From Kitasatospora phosalacinea (GTDB lineage Bacteria > Actinomycetota > Actinomycetes > Streptomycetales > Streptomycetaceae), in assembly GCF_000717185.1 (NCBI RefSeq), contig NZ_JNYE01000171.1, positions 1-6,283 on the forward strand: a stretch of 6,283 bases of DNA, written 5' to 3'. A model generated the notes under the pieces. It was not told the origin of the DNA. It worked only from the letters and a program-made list of their open reading frames with translations, and ran no database searches. The position numbers were made by a program, and so were the translations under genes. The stretch's first letter is position 1. Every line of letters begins with the position of its first letter. This document shows, in pieces, positions 6,182 through 6,283 of this stretch.

Positions 6182-6283
6182 TGTCGGGGAGGAGCCCTAG
6201 GTGTTCTGTCCTGTGAGGTTGGGGACGCGGCTGGCGGGTGGTTGGCCGGCGAGTGCGGTGTGTCCGCGGTGGTGATTGTAGGT
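6182..6283 (-). mobile_element. 3' end of an IS481-family insertion sequence (partial)
   Basis: The transposase C-terminus enters from the right edge and stops at 6197. TGTCGGGGAGGAGCCC starting at 6182 begins with TGT, as IS481-family terminal inverted repeats do, and lies 15 bases outside the stop. It is therefore the likely IS end. The other end is outside the window, so the inverted repeat and target duplication cannot be confirmed and the exact boundary is provisional. Confidence 0.6.
6197..6283 (-). CDS. IS481-family transposase, C-terminal 28 residues (partial)
   Basis: Only the last 28 codons and the TAG stop (6197-6199) lie in the window; the start is beyond the right edge. They read YNHHRGHTALAGQPPASRV then PNLTGQNT, close to the conserved C-terminal tail of IS481-type DDE transposases (YNxxRPHxALGGxPPxSRVxNLxGxx). 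In intact relatives this tail follows the integrase-like catalytic domain that cuts and joins the element's ends. Intactness of the rest cannot be judged. The lower GC and different codon choice (AAT, GGA, GCA, ACA, CCA, CAA) contrast with neighbouring genes and fit a mobile origin. Confidence 0.82.
   Translation of the reverse strand, partial: TYNHHRGHTALAGQPPASRVPNLTGQNT

Noticed and set aside
1..6283. CRISPR array, tRNA, rRNA or prophage attachment site
   Set aside because: No regularly spaced repeat-spacer pattern, cloverleaf with CCA-end context or rRNA-like stretch was seen on either strand. The direct repeats found are simple tandem units.

Overview
The window looks like chromosomal DNA from a high-GC actinomycete, most likely Streptomyces or Kitasatospora (Streptomycetaceae). 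The reasons are very high GC with G/C at nearly all third codon positions, a GTG start on the largest gene, -10-like boxes sitting 6-7 bases before start codons (leaderless transcripts), a Hanks-type Ser/Thr kinase with a proline-rich linker, and a divergent TetR/cupin pair. The genus is an inference from style and was not checked by comparison.

Layout. (1) 1-152: upstream DNA with a probable start-proximal promoter. (2) 153-1064 (+): NAD-dependent D-2-hydroxyacid dehydrogenase with all catalytic residues. (3) 1065-1198: GC-rich spacer with three near-copies of a 14-15 base motif, then a probable promoter. (4) 1199-4234 (+): the main gene, a 1011-residue protein joining a cytoplasmic Hanks-type kinase, a Pro-rich linker, one transmembrane helix and a complete extracellular family-5 (OppA/DppA-like) solute-binding domain. 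Its true start is a GTG at 1199, not the far upstream end of the open frame. (5) 4235-4391: convergent intergenic region with nested inverted repeats at the kinase stop codon and an exact 18-base tandem duplication. (6) 4392-4997 (-): TetR-family repressor. (7) 4998-5079: an 82-base divergent spacer holding a perfect 8+8 base inverted repeat (probable operator) and a cupin promoter. (8) 5080-5598 (+): single-domain cupin with both cupin motifs intact. (9) About 5645-6181 (-): decayed reading frame resembling a PucR/CdaR-type regulator, with frameshifts, a 9-base repeat expansion and an apparent loss of the helix-turn-helix core. (10) About 6182-6283 (-): the 3' end of an IS481-family insertion sequence, cut by the window edge.

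How the parts may work together. The kinase-receptor probably senses an extracellular oligopeptide-like or other small ligand and passes the signal through the membrane to its kinase domain. No permease or ATPase genes lie beside it, which favours sensing over transport. The TetR protein probably represses the divergent cupin gene, and perhaps itself, through the shared inverted repeat. The right end (pseudogene next to an IS end) looks like a degrading, IS-affected segment. No CRISPR array, tRNA or rRNA was recognised.
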